Source: Asparagopsis taxiformis (lineage: Eukaryota > Rhodophyta > Florideophyceae > Bonnemaisoniales > Bonnemaisoniaceae). From it: 64,000 nt of DNA. The stretch spans positions 30,403 to 94,402 of the forward strand of contig JALQPE010000345.1 of NCBI GenBank assembly GCA_030407315.1. The letters run 5' to 3'. Each line of letters begins with the position of its first letter. Within the stretch, counting starts at the first letter, position 1. Below the pieces are notes generated by a model. The model made no database searches. It worked only from the letters and a program-made list of their open reading frames with translations, and was not told where the DNA came from. Shown piece by piece: positions 22,100 to 31,589 of this stretch. Both the position numbers and the translations under genes were made by a program.

Positions 22100-22173
22100 G
22101 TAGAGGATGGAAAGAAGGTACGTGCGCGAATCTTGATCAAGATTCGCGCACGTACCTTCTTTCCATCCTCTAC
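22100..22173. repeat. 74-bp perfect palindrome
   Basis: Two 37-bp arms meet at TTGATCAA (centre 22136/22137) with no spacer and no mismatch. The left arm starts GTAGAGGATGGAAAGAAGGT. The same GAGGATGGA...GGTACGTG motif begins the direct repeats at about 22940 and 23160, so the palindrome looks like an inverted duplication of the start of one repeat unit. Confidence 0.9.
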
Positions 22174-22245
22174 CCTCAAGGGTATGCATTGAGGGAAGCG
22201 TGGGTTTTGAGTCTGACTATTTCCGTTGATGCGATATTTTTCATT

Positions 22246-22902
22246 TGTAGTATACGTGGCAATTCCGAAATTGCAAATAATTACGATTCCCGCGGAATTC
22301 GAATTTCGGCGGACCCGAGCGATAACAGCAATGCACGAACATTGCTGGCGTGTGCGCGCGCGCAACCGGCACACGTGTGCAACGAACGTACTGGCAACGG
22401 CCACCGGACCAACGGGTCCCTACGTGCGACCCACAAGGTCCTTTCCCATTCGGGTACGTTACGAGCAGTTTTTACACTTTAAAGCGATGCCATCGTGGCT
22501 AAATAGGTATTGGCATCGTGCCGGGAGGGAAAGGGGACAATTATCGAACGAGCAACTGCTCTAGTCTACGACTGACTTCTACGTTTTACGTTTACGTTTT
22601 CGCCTAACGAGGCTTCGTTTCCGTCGAGCTGCGTACTCCCTACCCATCGCCACACGTGAGGCTGATCGCGTGTAGTGCCTACGGGCTTGGTTGAGAGCGC
22701 CTCCGGTGACGTGCCACCTCGTTCGTTATCGTAATCCTCGCGTGGATTGTTGCGTCGTGACGCTCGTGTCTACTCGCTAACTACTCTACCTTCTACCGTT
22801 CTAACAATACAGTCAAACACCAGCGGGTGGCACTGTTCGTTTGGTTTCGTAAGGACAGCTTGTCCGTGGCTCGTACCAGCTACTCTAGAACCAACTACCA
22901 CA
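22246..22902 (+). mobile_element. Solo Ty3/gypsy LTR, 657 bp
   Basis: Starts TGTAGTATACGTGGCAATTC and ends ACCACA. It belongs to the same LTR family as 28433-29087 and 41239-41898. It is flanked by the 5-bp duplication TCATT (22241-22245 and 22903-22907). No internal region is present. It is more diverged at its 3' end than the other copies. Confidence 0.85.
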
Positions 22903-23622
22903 TCATTGGAAGCCTGTTGACTCATGGCGTGTATTGAGCGGAGGATGGAAGAGGTACGTGAAGTTTTGAAAGTATGCTGCCAGGGAAGGTTGGTTTTGAG
23001 TCTGACTGTTGTGTTTGATTCCGATGTTGTGTAGATGATGCAGGAATGTTGATGACGGAAGATAAGTTTCATTGAGCGCTAGGATTTGTTTTGCGAAGAT
23101 ATAGATTGCTGACTTTGATTATTCATTGCAAGGTTTTTGGATCATGGTTTGTATTGTGTGTAGGATGGATGAGAGGTAAGTAAGGGGGTTTCTAGGATAT
23201 CTGTCGTGGTAAGCGTTGCTTTTGAATCTGACTGTTGAGGTTGATGTTTTTTATGTGATGCAGGAGTGGTGAAGCAGGAACGGCAGGACTGAAGGAGAAT
23301 GAAGAAGGGATCTAGGAAGATTGGGAATGAAGCTGTGAGGTGTTTCTGGTATGTGTATATTTTCGGGCATACGATAGAAGTGAGAGTGGGTTTCAAGTGG
23401 TGTAAGATTTTGCTGACCATGTTCGTGTTTGATGTCTTGATGATTTAATGGGCTGGGGTGGTGTCGAGGAAAGCGGGATGGAATTGGGAAGGAGCGGATC
23501 TTTTGTAATATAGGTCGTGAGGGTTCTTGAAGTATGTGCGGATGGTGGTGCATGGCGTTCGGATGGTAGGGAGAACGCGATATTGAGGGAGATGGGTGAT
23601 CGACGATATGCTGACAGGTATT

Positions 23623-23780
23623 TTGTATTCTGGCTGGATACGTATTTCATATTCTGGCTGGATACATATTCCGTATTCTGACTGGATACATATTCCGTAT
23701 TCTGGCTGGATACGTATTTCCTATTCTAACCGGGTATTTATTTCCTATTCTGACCAGATATGTATTTCCTATTCTAGAGA
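23623..23780 (+). repeat. 24-bp minisatellite, about 6-7 copies
   Basis: The unit TATTCTGGCTGGATACGTAT varies slightly between copies. The period is a multiple of three, and one plus-strand frame reads an 8-residue repeat YSGWIRIS, but it has no supported gene context. Confidence 0.75.
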
Positions 23781-23799
23781 GACGTATTGTATACCAGCA

Positions 23800-24071
23800 G
23801 TTTCGTAAATGACAGAATAAAATACGGTCCTATATGGGCCCTGAATTTACCATCCACTGTAATTTCTTCCCTCCCGGTTTTCGCTGATATATTGTATACT
23901 GGATGTCGGGTCCTAGGATCCCGCTGTATGTACTAGAGAAAGTGGACGTCTGCATCCAAAAAATTTTATTTTTTTTGGACGCGGACGTTCATTTGTTCTA
24001 GTAAATCTCGGGGCCGACTAGGACCCGTACTAGAGAGACTGGACGTCCGCGTCCACTTCGGAAAACACAGA
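23800..24071. other. Junction sequence beside truncated gypsy element
   Basis: Two related blocks of about 45 bp, each with GACGTCCA...TCTCTAGTAC, lie near 23905-23965 and 24005-24055. They flank the breakpoint of the element at about 24072. No gene is seen. Confidence 0.4.
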
Positions 24072-25719
24072 CGAGGTCGTTCCTCTCTCGTATGGGGAGT
24101 GACCGGAGTCGTTCCGTCACGGCTGCCTGCGTTGAGGGCAGTAAACCACGCACGTAGTGGTGAACGAGGAGTCGATCCGTAAACACGTAGTTGCTTGCCC
24201 ACGTGGCAGTATCGAGCCTATCAGCGTACTGATTCTCGTCCTCGTTAGGATTCTGCGTAATCTTCGTAACCTTTTCGTAGGCCTCCTGCAGCACATCATC
24301 TTGCAGGTATCGTTTGATCAACGCGTTGATTACGTGAGGCAACGAGAACCTTTTCGATGGATCAGTCGTGATCACGCCAGTCGTACACTTGGAATCGTAG
24401 AACCGTCGGGCGTCTCCGTCGAGAAAGAAGTGCAGTGCACGTACTGCTACTCCTTCGCACACTCCGAGTGTGCTGAACCCATCACGTATTTGGGCGAGGA
24501 ATCCGAGCAACGTAATCGGATTCCGGCCGGAGAACGGCTTTAACGTAGGGAAAAGTCCCTCGAGCTTACGCTTGAGCTTATGCACGCTTTGACTCTCGTT
24601 AACGTAGAGATGTTCGCGTACATCGTTCAGTCGGTACATGCGGTACGAGACCACGTTAGCGAATGCGTCGAGCATCGTCGTGTGCTCTGCCAACGCGTGG
24701 CAAGCCGGACCAAGGGCGTTCCCTGGTAAGCGTACCGCTTCGGCACGTTCGTTTCCGTGGACTCGCGTGTCCGTCGTGCCGAACGCACCCAGCCACGGAA
24801 TGTAGGCCTCTCGTGGCGGAGGAGCTCTCGTGTCGCATTTTGCAGTTCGTTCTGCATTCTCCGACCGCACGTGGTCTGGCGTATCGTGAAAACGTAATGG
24901 CCTTCGTGGCGTCTCGTCGGGGTTGGCGATGGCTCGTTGCACTGTCGCCCCCCTTCCAACCGTAGTTGGGGTTGTCGGTCCGGGTGTTGAAAGGTATCCT
25001 CCCGGAACGGCCGGGGATGATTGCGAGCTATAGGCGCGCGAGCCTTCTTCGTAATTCGGAACGCTTCCGCTCGGCGGAGCGGAACGTCCGGCAAGGATAT
25101 CGTTGAATACTGCGACAAACGAGTCGAGTATTCCCTCCACGTTAGAGAGGCGATTTCGTAACTCTTCGTTTTCCCGTTCGAGGTTAGCCGAGCGTTCACG
25201 TAACGCAGAAGCTTCGCGCTCCGAGACTCCGAGTCTCTGCCTCACAGCTTCTTCGACGGCCGCGTCGCTAGCCCTTTCGATGTGACCTCGAAGGTCTTCG
25301 TACACTACACGCAGTGCCGTGGGAGTCACGTTCCCTTCATTGAGCTGACCGTGCGTTGCGGGGTCCATACCCAAGGACTCAAACGGAGTTACCGTGCGTG
25401 GTAGTCGACCGATCGCCTCGATATCCAGAGGGATAGATCGATCAGTCGCGAAGATCGCTTCTGCTGACAAGGCCACGTCGGATTCGGTGTCTGCTGACGT
25501 TGGCAACGGTTGCCCGGGCAAAGTGCGCGATGTAGGACCAGCCGGGGTGGCGATCGATAAGGGAGTTCTAGAATTTCTAGCCGTGTCAGGGCGAGGTGAA
25601 CCGGATCGCGCTATGTGAACTTGCGTTTCGCGTGTCGCTCGGTCGCGGTGGCGATCGGGCGGTACAACGGCGGAACGCGTAGGGAACGATCGCAACACGG
25701 GATTCGCGGGCCGGCGCAA
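24072..25719 (-). pseudogene. gag polyprotein, 3'-truncated copy
   Basis: About 550 codons, with a coiled-coil region (EDLRGHIERASDAAVEEAVR onward) and the retrotransposon gag core LFPTLKPFSGRNPITLLGFLAQ. It is nearly identical over its length to gag of the complete element but lacks the zinc-knuckle end. The last ~25 codons derive from flanking DNA. No ATG opens the frame: a TGA precedes a TTG near 25719. Confidence 0.8.
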
Positions 25720-26436
25720 GCCGCGATCTCAGGGGGAGATCACCGAGTAAACTCGAGCACAACGCGATCCACACAGGGGTCGTAAATCCCTGGCCTAGTG
25801 GCGTGCGACGCAACGCGCGCTATCGCGGTGCGACGCAGTTCGACGATCGGTTTATGCGCCGCGCGCACGCGGACGTCGGCGATCGTGAGCAACCCGCACG
25901 CAACGTTTCAACGCAATCGGTCCTCGCGATTCGCTAAACGCTTAACTCGTAGCTGCGAAGATGCTGACTGTTTATTGGTAAAGTGCGAAGCAGAACGACC
26001 ATTAATAGCTAGCTACCCAGGACAGGTTGTCCTTGCACGGCCGGCCGGCGGCTGCTCGCTCGCACGCAAAAGGGAAATATTTGGGAAAAAGACTTTCGTC
26101 ATAAAAAACCAAAAAAAAGGAAATTCGTAGAAATCGCTACACGTGGCGCCGGGCTCGCAATCGCACGCGTTCGCGCAGGCGCACCGTGACACGTAATTGA
26201 CTCACCACGCGTACGCTCTCTTACTAACTAACTAAACGCGGATGCACGCGGACTCAACTCGACGATATCGCTCCAACCCGCGTTCGCATTAGCGGCATAA
26301 ATTGCATCACACGCGAGTTCGACATAGCGTAATTCATAGACCGTAGTCTCTTAGCTCGTATCTGTTCGTAACGTAAAAGCACTCAACCTCGTTGGTTATC
26401 GTTTTGCTCGTAGCAACTTCTAGGTCGAGAGACTAG
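25720..26436 (-). other. 5' leader of truncated gypsy element
   Basis: Begins at the LTR edge with CTAGTCTCTCGACCTAGAAG, matching the leader of the complete element (29088 onward). It contains ATGAATTACGCTATGTCGAA near 26340 and then about 600 bp that the complete element lacks. Confidence 0.7.
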
Positions 26437-27113
26437 TGTGGAACGACGTAGTTCTAGAAGTAGCTGGTACGAGCTAGTGGACACACTGTCCTTCGAACGA
26501 AACGAATCGAACAGTGCCACCCGCTGGTGTTTTACTGTATTGGTAGGTAGGAAGGTATAGTAGTTAGCGGTAAACACGAGCGTCACGACGCAACGATCCA
26601 CGCGAGGATTACGTTCGTCAACGAGGTGCACCTGCACCATGGCACGTCACCAGAGGCGCTCTCAACCAAGCCCGTAAGCACGACACGCCATCAGCCTCAC
26701 GTGTGGCAATGGGCAGGGAGAGCGCAGCTCGACGGAAACGAAGCCTCGTTAGGCGAAAACATAAAGCGAAACCTAGAAGTCAGTCGTAGACTAGAGCACG
26801 TTGCTCGTTCTGGTGCTTGTCCCCTTTCCCTCCCGGCACGATGCCAATACCTATTTAGCCACGATGGCATCGCATTACAGTGTAAACACTGTTCGTAACG
26901 TCCCCGAATGGGGAAGGACCTTGCGGGTCGCGCGTGTGGACCCGTTGGTCCGTTGGCCGCGTGCCAGTTCGTTTGCTGCACACGTGTGCCAGTTGCGCGC
27001 GCGCATGCGCTAGCAATGCTCGTACATTGCTGTTATCGCTCAGGTCCGCCGAAATTCGAATTCCGCGGAAAGTCGCAAATAATTGCAATTTCGGAATTGC
27101 CACGTATACTACA
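26437..27113 (-). repeat. 5' LTR of truncated gypsy element, 677 bp
   Basis: On the minus strand it starts TGTAGTATACGTGGCAATTC and ends GTTCCACA. It is the same family as the plus-strand LTRs but clearly diverged from them. Confidence 0.85.
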
Positions 27114-28432
27114 GTGCACAAGCTGTGTACGCGACGTTCAGCGAACACATAATACGGCGATAATACCCAACAGAATTTTGAATAACTTTCTTCTCTGAAT
27201 CAAAATTTAAAAAAATTGTATGCAATGTGCCATATGACACTTCATTCGTAAATCACAATTACAAAAATATTATTGTAAAATCGTTTCAGAATATTTCCCA
27301 GATTAGGTTTGGGCCGAAACCCGTTGGCGGCTAAGAAATCGTTCAGCCCACGAGGTATCATGGGTTTTCAGGATGGTAACCACAGCTCGTGCCAGCAAAT
27401 GACGAATTATTTCTAAAAATTAATTTTAATCCTTCAATTGATGATTGGAAAAGACCCACACTGGACACGTGCCACAAAACGATTCATATCTCACCAATCC
27501 AGTTCTCAACAACACATATTCTGCTATACTGTCATCTATACACCCCATGTCGTGTGACACACAAGCGTGACTTTCCCAAAAGTGTCACGCTTGAGTTCCA
27601 CACACCATTTCATCGATAGATCTATTATCCTCGCTTCATAATCGTTCTGACTCGAGGAAATTAATATTCTGATTCGCCCGAAATGTGAGTTGAAATTCGA
27701 ATTCTGCGGAAATCGTAAATATTTGCCATTTTCGGATTAGCCACGTATACTACATGGGTGTCTTGTCCCGGACTGCCTAGCGAATGGGCGATTGGAGAAG
27801 GGTCGCGTGGGAGTGACGCTCGCGAGCGTGAGTGATGTTCGGCAAAGAATCAGCTCCGAAGAGTCACCGCACTAACCTGTTAGGAGCGGTGACGTGAAAG
27901 AGTAATTGTCGCCCAAAGGCGAATGGACGCGTGCCGCCTTGCATTGGCTTCCGGCCAAATTGCTTGCGCCGGGCCCTTTCGTGGGAGTGTAATGTGTATT
28001 AGAGTAGCTGCACCTAGTTGCACACACATGTGTGCGCAGGCTCGACCCGCGCGTTACAGCTGTGCACGTGTATACTACCTCTGGCCATTTCCCTTAGTAT
28101 ACACGTAGCAACGTAGCCGTTAACTCTAACTGGCCCACGGGCTGTATAAAAACCCCCACAAGGTCTATCGACCGCCGGACCAGGACCATCGGTCCTGGAC
28201 CGGTATGGGCAGTCTCGTTGACCATTTAAGGTCACCTGGCTGGCCACTAGCCTACAACAAAGTCAGATCGTTTCGATTCCAAATCATTCGACCGTGGTCG
28301 TTTAACTTACAACTAAGCAGCGGCGGCAATTTCTTCACAGGATACCAACCGCTCCTTTTCGATCTCCAATTAGGGATTGCTCGCACATTTCCCCGATTGC
28401 CCGCTGCGAGACTCCTCCGGCGGGGGTGCACG
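27114..28432. other. Intergenic or old repeat DNA left of the complete gypsy element
   Basis: No gene recognised. Contains the LTR fragment at 27690-27754, a short hairpin with GTCACGCTT arms near 27560-27590, and a GC-rich part (27755-28432) with TATAAAA at about 28145. A GGACCATCGGTCCTGG block resembles part of the solo LTR at 19349-20353, so this may be part of a related LTR. Confidence 0.4.
27690..27754 (-). repeat. Gypsy LTR fragment
   Basis: On the minus strand it reads TGTAGTATACGTGGCTAATC and further diverged LTR sequence for about 65 bp, then stops. Confidence 0.65.
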
Positions 28433-29087
28433 TGTAGTATACGTGGCAATTCCGAAATTGCAAATATTTACGTTTTCCGCGGAATTCGAATTTCGGCGGA
28501 TACGACCGGCGACAGCAATGCACGAACATTGCTGGCGCATGCGCGCGCGCAACCGGCACACGTGTGCAACGAACGTATTGGCAACGGCCAACGGACCAAC
28601 GGGTCCCTACGTGTGACCCACAAGGTCCTTTCCCATTCGGGGACGTTACGAGCAGTGTTTACACTGTAAAGCGATGCCATCGTGGCTATATAGGTATTGG
28701 CATCGTGCCGGGAGGGAAAGGGGACAAGACAACGATCGAGCAACGGCTCTAGTCTACGACTGACTTCTACGTTTACGTTTACGTTTTGCCTAACGAGGCT
28801 TCGTCTCCGTCGAGCTGCGTACTCCCTACCCATCGCCGCACGTAAGGCTGATTGCGTGTAGTGCCTCCGGGCTTGGTTGAGAGCGCCTCCGGTGACGTAC
28901 CACCTCGTTTGCTAACGTAATCCTCGCGTGGATTGTTGCGTCGTGACGCTCGTGTCTACTCGCTAACCACTCTACCTTCTACCTAACAATACAGTCAAAC
29001 ACCAGCGGGTGGACTGCTCGTTTCGTTTCGTAAGGACAGCGTGTCCGTGGCTCGTACCAGCTACTTCTAGAACTAACGTGTTCCACA
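28433..29087 (+). repeat. 5' LTR of gypsy element, 655 bp
   Basis: TG...CA ends. A TATA-like CTATATAG lies near 28685, within GTGGCTATATAGGTATTGG, and is the likely core promoter. Confidence 0.9.
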
Positions 29088-29186
29088 CTGGTCTCTCGAC
29101 CTAGAAGTTGCTACGAGCATAACGACAACCAACGAGGTTGAGCTCTTTTACGTTAACGAAAAGCTACGTGCTACAGACGACGGTCT
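29088..29186 (+). promoter_or_regulatory. Primer binding site and short leader
   Basis: The bases after the LTR, TGGTCTCTCGACCTAG, start with the TGG expected opposite a tRNA CCA end. I could not match them to a specific tRNA. The leader is only ~100 bp here, against ~700 bp in the truncated copy. Confidence 0.55.
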
Positions 29187-31589
29187 ATGAATTACGCTGT
29201 GTCGAATTCCAGCGCGTCGCCCAGGCAACCGTTGCCAACGTCAGCGGACGCCGAAGCCGACGTGGCCTTGTCAGCAGAAGCGATCTTCGCGACTGATCGA
29301 TCTATCCCGCCGGATATCGAGGCGATCGGCCAGCTACCACGTACGGTAAGCCCGTTTGAGTCCGTGAGTATGGACCCCGCAACGCGCGGTCAGCTCAACG
29401 AAGGGAACGTGACTCCCACGGCACTACGTGTAGTGTACGAAGACCTTCGAGGTCACATCGAAAGGGCGAGCGACGCGGCCGTCGACGAAGCCGTAAGGCA
29501 GAGACTCGGAGTCTCGGAGCGCGAAGCTCGTGCGTTACGTGAACGCTCAGCGACCCTCGAACGGGAAAACGAAGATTTACGAAACCGCCTCTCCGCCGTG
29601 GAGGGAAGACTCGACTCGTTTGTCGTAGTATTCAACGAAATCGTCGCCGGACGTTCCGCTCCGCCGAGCGGAAGCGATCCGAATTACGAAGGCTCGCGCG
29701 CCTATAACTCGCAATCCTCCCCGGCCGTTCCGGGAGGATACCCACCAACACCCGGTCCGACGACCCCGACAACGTACGGAAGGGGGGCGACAGTGCAACG
29801 AGCCATCGCCAACCCCGACGAGACGCCACGAAGGCAATTACGTTTTAACGATACGCCAGACCACGCGCGGTCGGCGGACGCAGCACGAGCTGCGCAATTC
29901 GATACGAGAGCTCCCCCGCCACGTGAGACGTACATTCCGTGGCTGGGTACGTTCGGCACGACGGACACGCGAGTCCACGAAAACGAACGTGCCGACGCGG
30001 TACGCTTACCAGGGAACGCCCTCGGACCCGTTTGCCACGCGTTGGCAGAGCACACGACAATGCTCGACGCATTTGCGAACGTGGTGTCGTACCGCATGTA
30101 CCGACTTAACGATGTACGTGAACATCTCTACGTGAACGAGAGTCAAAGCGTACATAAGCTCAAACGTGAGCTGGAGGGACTTTTCCCTACGTTAAAGCCG
30201 TTCTCCGGCCGGAATCCGATTACGTTACTCGGATTCCTCGCCCAAATACGTGATGGGTTCAGCACACTCGGAGTGTGCGAGGGAGTGGCAGTACGTGCGC
30301 TGCACTTCTTCCTCGAAGGGGACGCCCGACGGTTCTACGATTCCCAGTGTACGACTGGTGTGATCACGACTGATCCGACGAAGAGGTTCTCGTGGCCTCA
30401 CGTAATCAACGCGTTGATCAAACGATACCTGCAAGACGACGTGCTGCAGGAGGCCTACGAAAAGGTCACGATGATCACGCAGAGTCCTAACGAGGACGAG
30501 AATCAGTACGCTGATAGACTCGACACCGCCACGCGGGCGTGTAACTACGTGTTTACGGATCGACTCCTCGTTCACCACTACGTACGTGGTTTGCTGCCCT
30601 CGACGCGGGCAGCCGTGACGGAACGACTCCGGTCACTCCCCGAACGAGAGAGGAACGACCTCACCGTTGTGAGACGATTGGCGACGGCCGAAGGAACGAC
30701 CTTCCGTGCACGTACGGCAGCTGTCGCGTCAGCCGCGAAACCGAAAGTGCGGTTTCCGGTGAAGCCTACGTTGGCTATTTCCGACCACGAGTCGAGGAAG
30801 TTCGCGGACTACGATGAGTCCGCGTACTTACGTAATGAACGGGCTAGCGAGCCCAGTTACCACGATGGTAACCCGAACATCCCCGCGAGGGACGACGACG
30901 ACGTGTCGCTCGCTGCGGTTCACGTTGCCGAGAATTTGGAGGCGATCCTCTTCACGAACGGGCCGCCGCCCAACGATACGAAAACGGCAAACGAAAAGCC
31001 GGACGAGCTCGAAGCTCGATTGAACCGTCCATGCGAGGACGTGCCGAAGCTCACGAGCGAGCAGACGCAATTGGCGCACTCCGTAATCCCGAATGATTAC
31101 TGGACGCTGTCGTGTTGGTCATGCCGCGAAGATGGCCACTCGACGTTTACGTGTCCGCGTCTGACGCCAGATCAACGGATCTTTTTCGCGTACAAGTACT
31201 ACCTCTTCCACGTGAAGAGCAACCCACGTCAGGCTGAGTACTTCCGCCAACGAATGGCCAAACGTAACCAGGAACGACCTGGCGAGCGAGGGAACGTGAC
31301 CCCGCGGAGGTACGGCACGCCGCCTACGATACTCCGAAACCCCAATCGTGACGGGGGAAGGCCCTTCGACAGGCGCCGCGGCGACTTTCGTAATGACCGA
31401 CGTGACCCCCGCCCGTGGGCGAACGAACGAAATGGCCAGCGTAATGGCCGCAGCGGAGTCTACGTGACGACCTCCGCTGACGAAACACCACTCGAGGTGG
31501 AAACGAGTCACGATGACGAACGAGCTTCGTGGGCTCACGACGACGACGTGTCGAACGGCCCCGCGCCGGAAAACGACCAGGCGATGTAG
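29187..31589 (+). CDS. gag: Gag polyprotein of gypsy element
   Basis: 800 residues, forming the virus-like particle and binding RNA. Residues ~80-150 are a coiled coil (EDLRGHIERASDAAVDEAVR onward). The retrotransposon gag core lies at ~325-440, with LFPTLKPFSGRNPITLLGFL and VAVRALHFFLEGDARRFY. A zinc knuckle CWSCREDGHSTFTC (Cx2Cx4Hx4C) is at ~650, followed by an Arg/Gly/Asn-rich nucleic-acid-binding tail. The first residues, MNYAVSNS, derive from leader sequence: in the truncated copy the same ATG begins a short leader frame far from gag. A deletion has fused it to gag. The end overlaps pol by 61 bases in the -1 frame. Confidence 0.9.
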   Translation: MNYAVSNSSASPRQPLPTSADAEADVALSAEAIFATDRSIPPDIEAIGQLPRTVSPFESVSMDPATRGQLNEGNVTPTALRVVYEDLRGHIERASDAAVDEAVRQRLGVSEREARALRERSATLERENEDLRNRLSAVEGRLDSFVVVFNEIVAGRSAPPSGSDPNYEGSRAYNSQSSPAVPGGYPPTPGPTTPTTYGRGATVQRAIANPDETPRRQLRFNDTPDHARSADAARAAQFDTRAPPPRETYIPWLGTFGTTDTRVHENERADAVRLPGNALGPVCHALAEHTTMLDAFANVVSYRMYRLNDVREHLYVNESQSVHKLKRELEGLFPTLKPFSGRNPITLLGFLAQIRDGFSTLGVCEGVAVRALHFFLEGDARRFYDSQCTTGVITTDPTKRFSWPHVINALIKRYLQDDVLQEAYEKVTMITQSPNEDENQYADRLDTATRACNYVFTDRLLVHHYVRGLLPSTRAAVTERLRSLPERERNDLTVVRRLATAEGTTFRARTAAVASAAKPKVRFPVKPTLAISDHESRKFADYDESAYLRNERASEPSYHDGNPNIPARDDDDVSLAAVHVAENLEAILFTNGPPPNDTKTANEKPDELEARLNRPCEDVPKLTSEQTQLAHSVIPNDYWTLSCWSCREDGHSTFTCPRLTPDQRIFFAYKYYLFHVKSNPRQAEYFRQRMAKRNQERPGERGNVTPRRYGTPPTILRNPNRDGGRPFDRRRGDFRNDRRDPRPWANERNGQRNGRSGVYVTTSADETPLEVETSHDDERASWAHDDDVSNGPAPENDQAM

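Larger units (their letters stand above)
22095..23290. repeat. Three diverged direct repeats, the first interrupted by a solo LTR
   Basis: Copies start near 22100, 22940 and 23160. Each has GGATGGA followed by GGTACGTG or GGTAAGTA and, about 50 bp on, TTTTGAGTCTGACT (third copy TTTTGAATCTGACT). The GGTA(C/A)GT motifs look like splice donors and TGATGCAG like an acceptor, but no coding frame is shared. Confidence 0.6.
24072..27113 (-). mobile_element. Truncated Ty3/gypsy element, minus strand (5' LTR, leader, partial gag)
   Basis: It runs from the LTR start at 27113 through the LTR end at 26437, a ~700-bp leader and gag, and breaks off inside gag at about 24072. There, similarity to the complete copy (29187-31589) stops abruptly after ERNDL. 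All of pol and the 3' LTR are missing. Confidence 0.85.
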
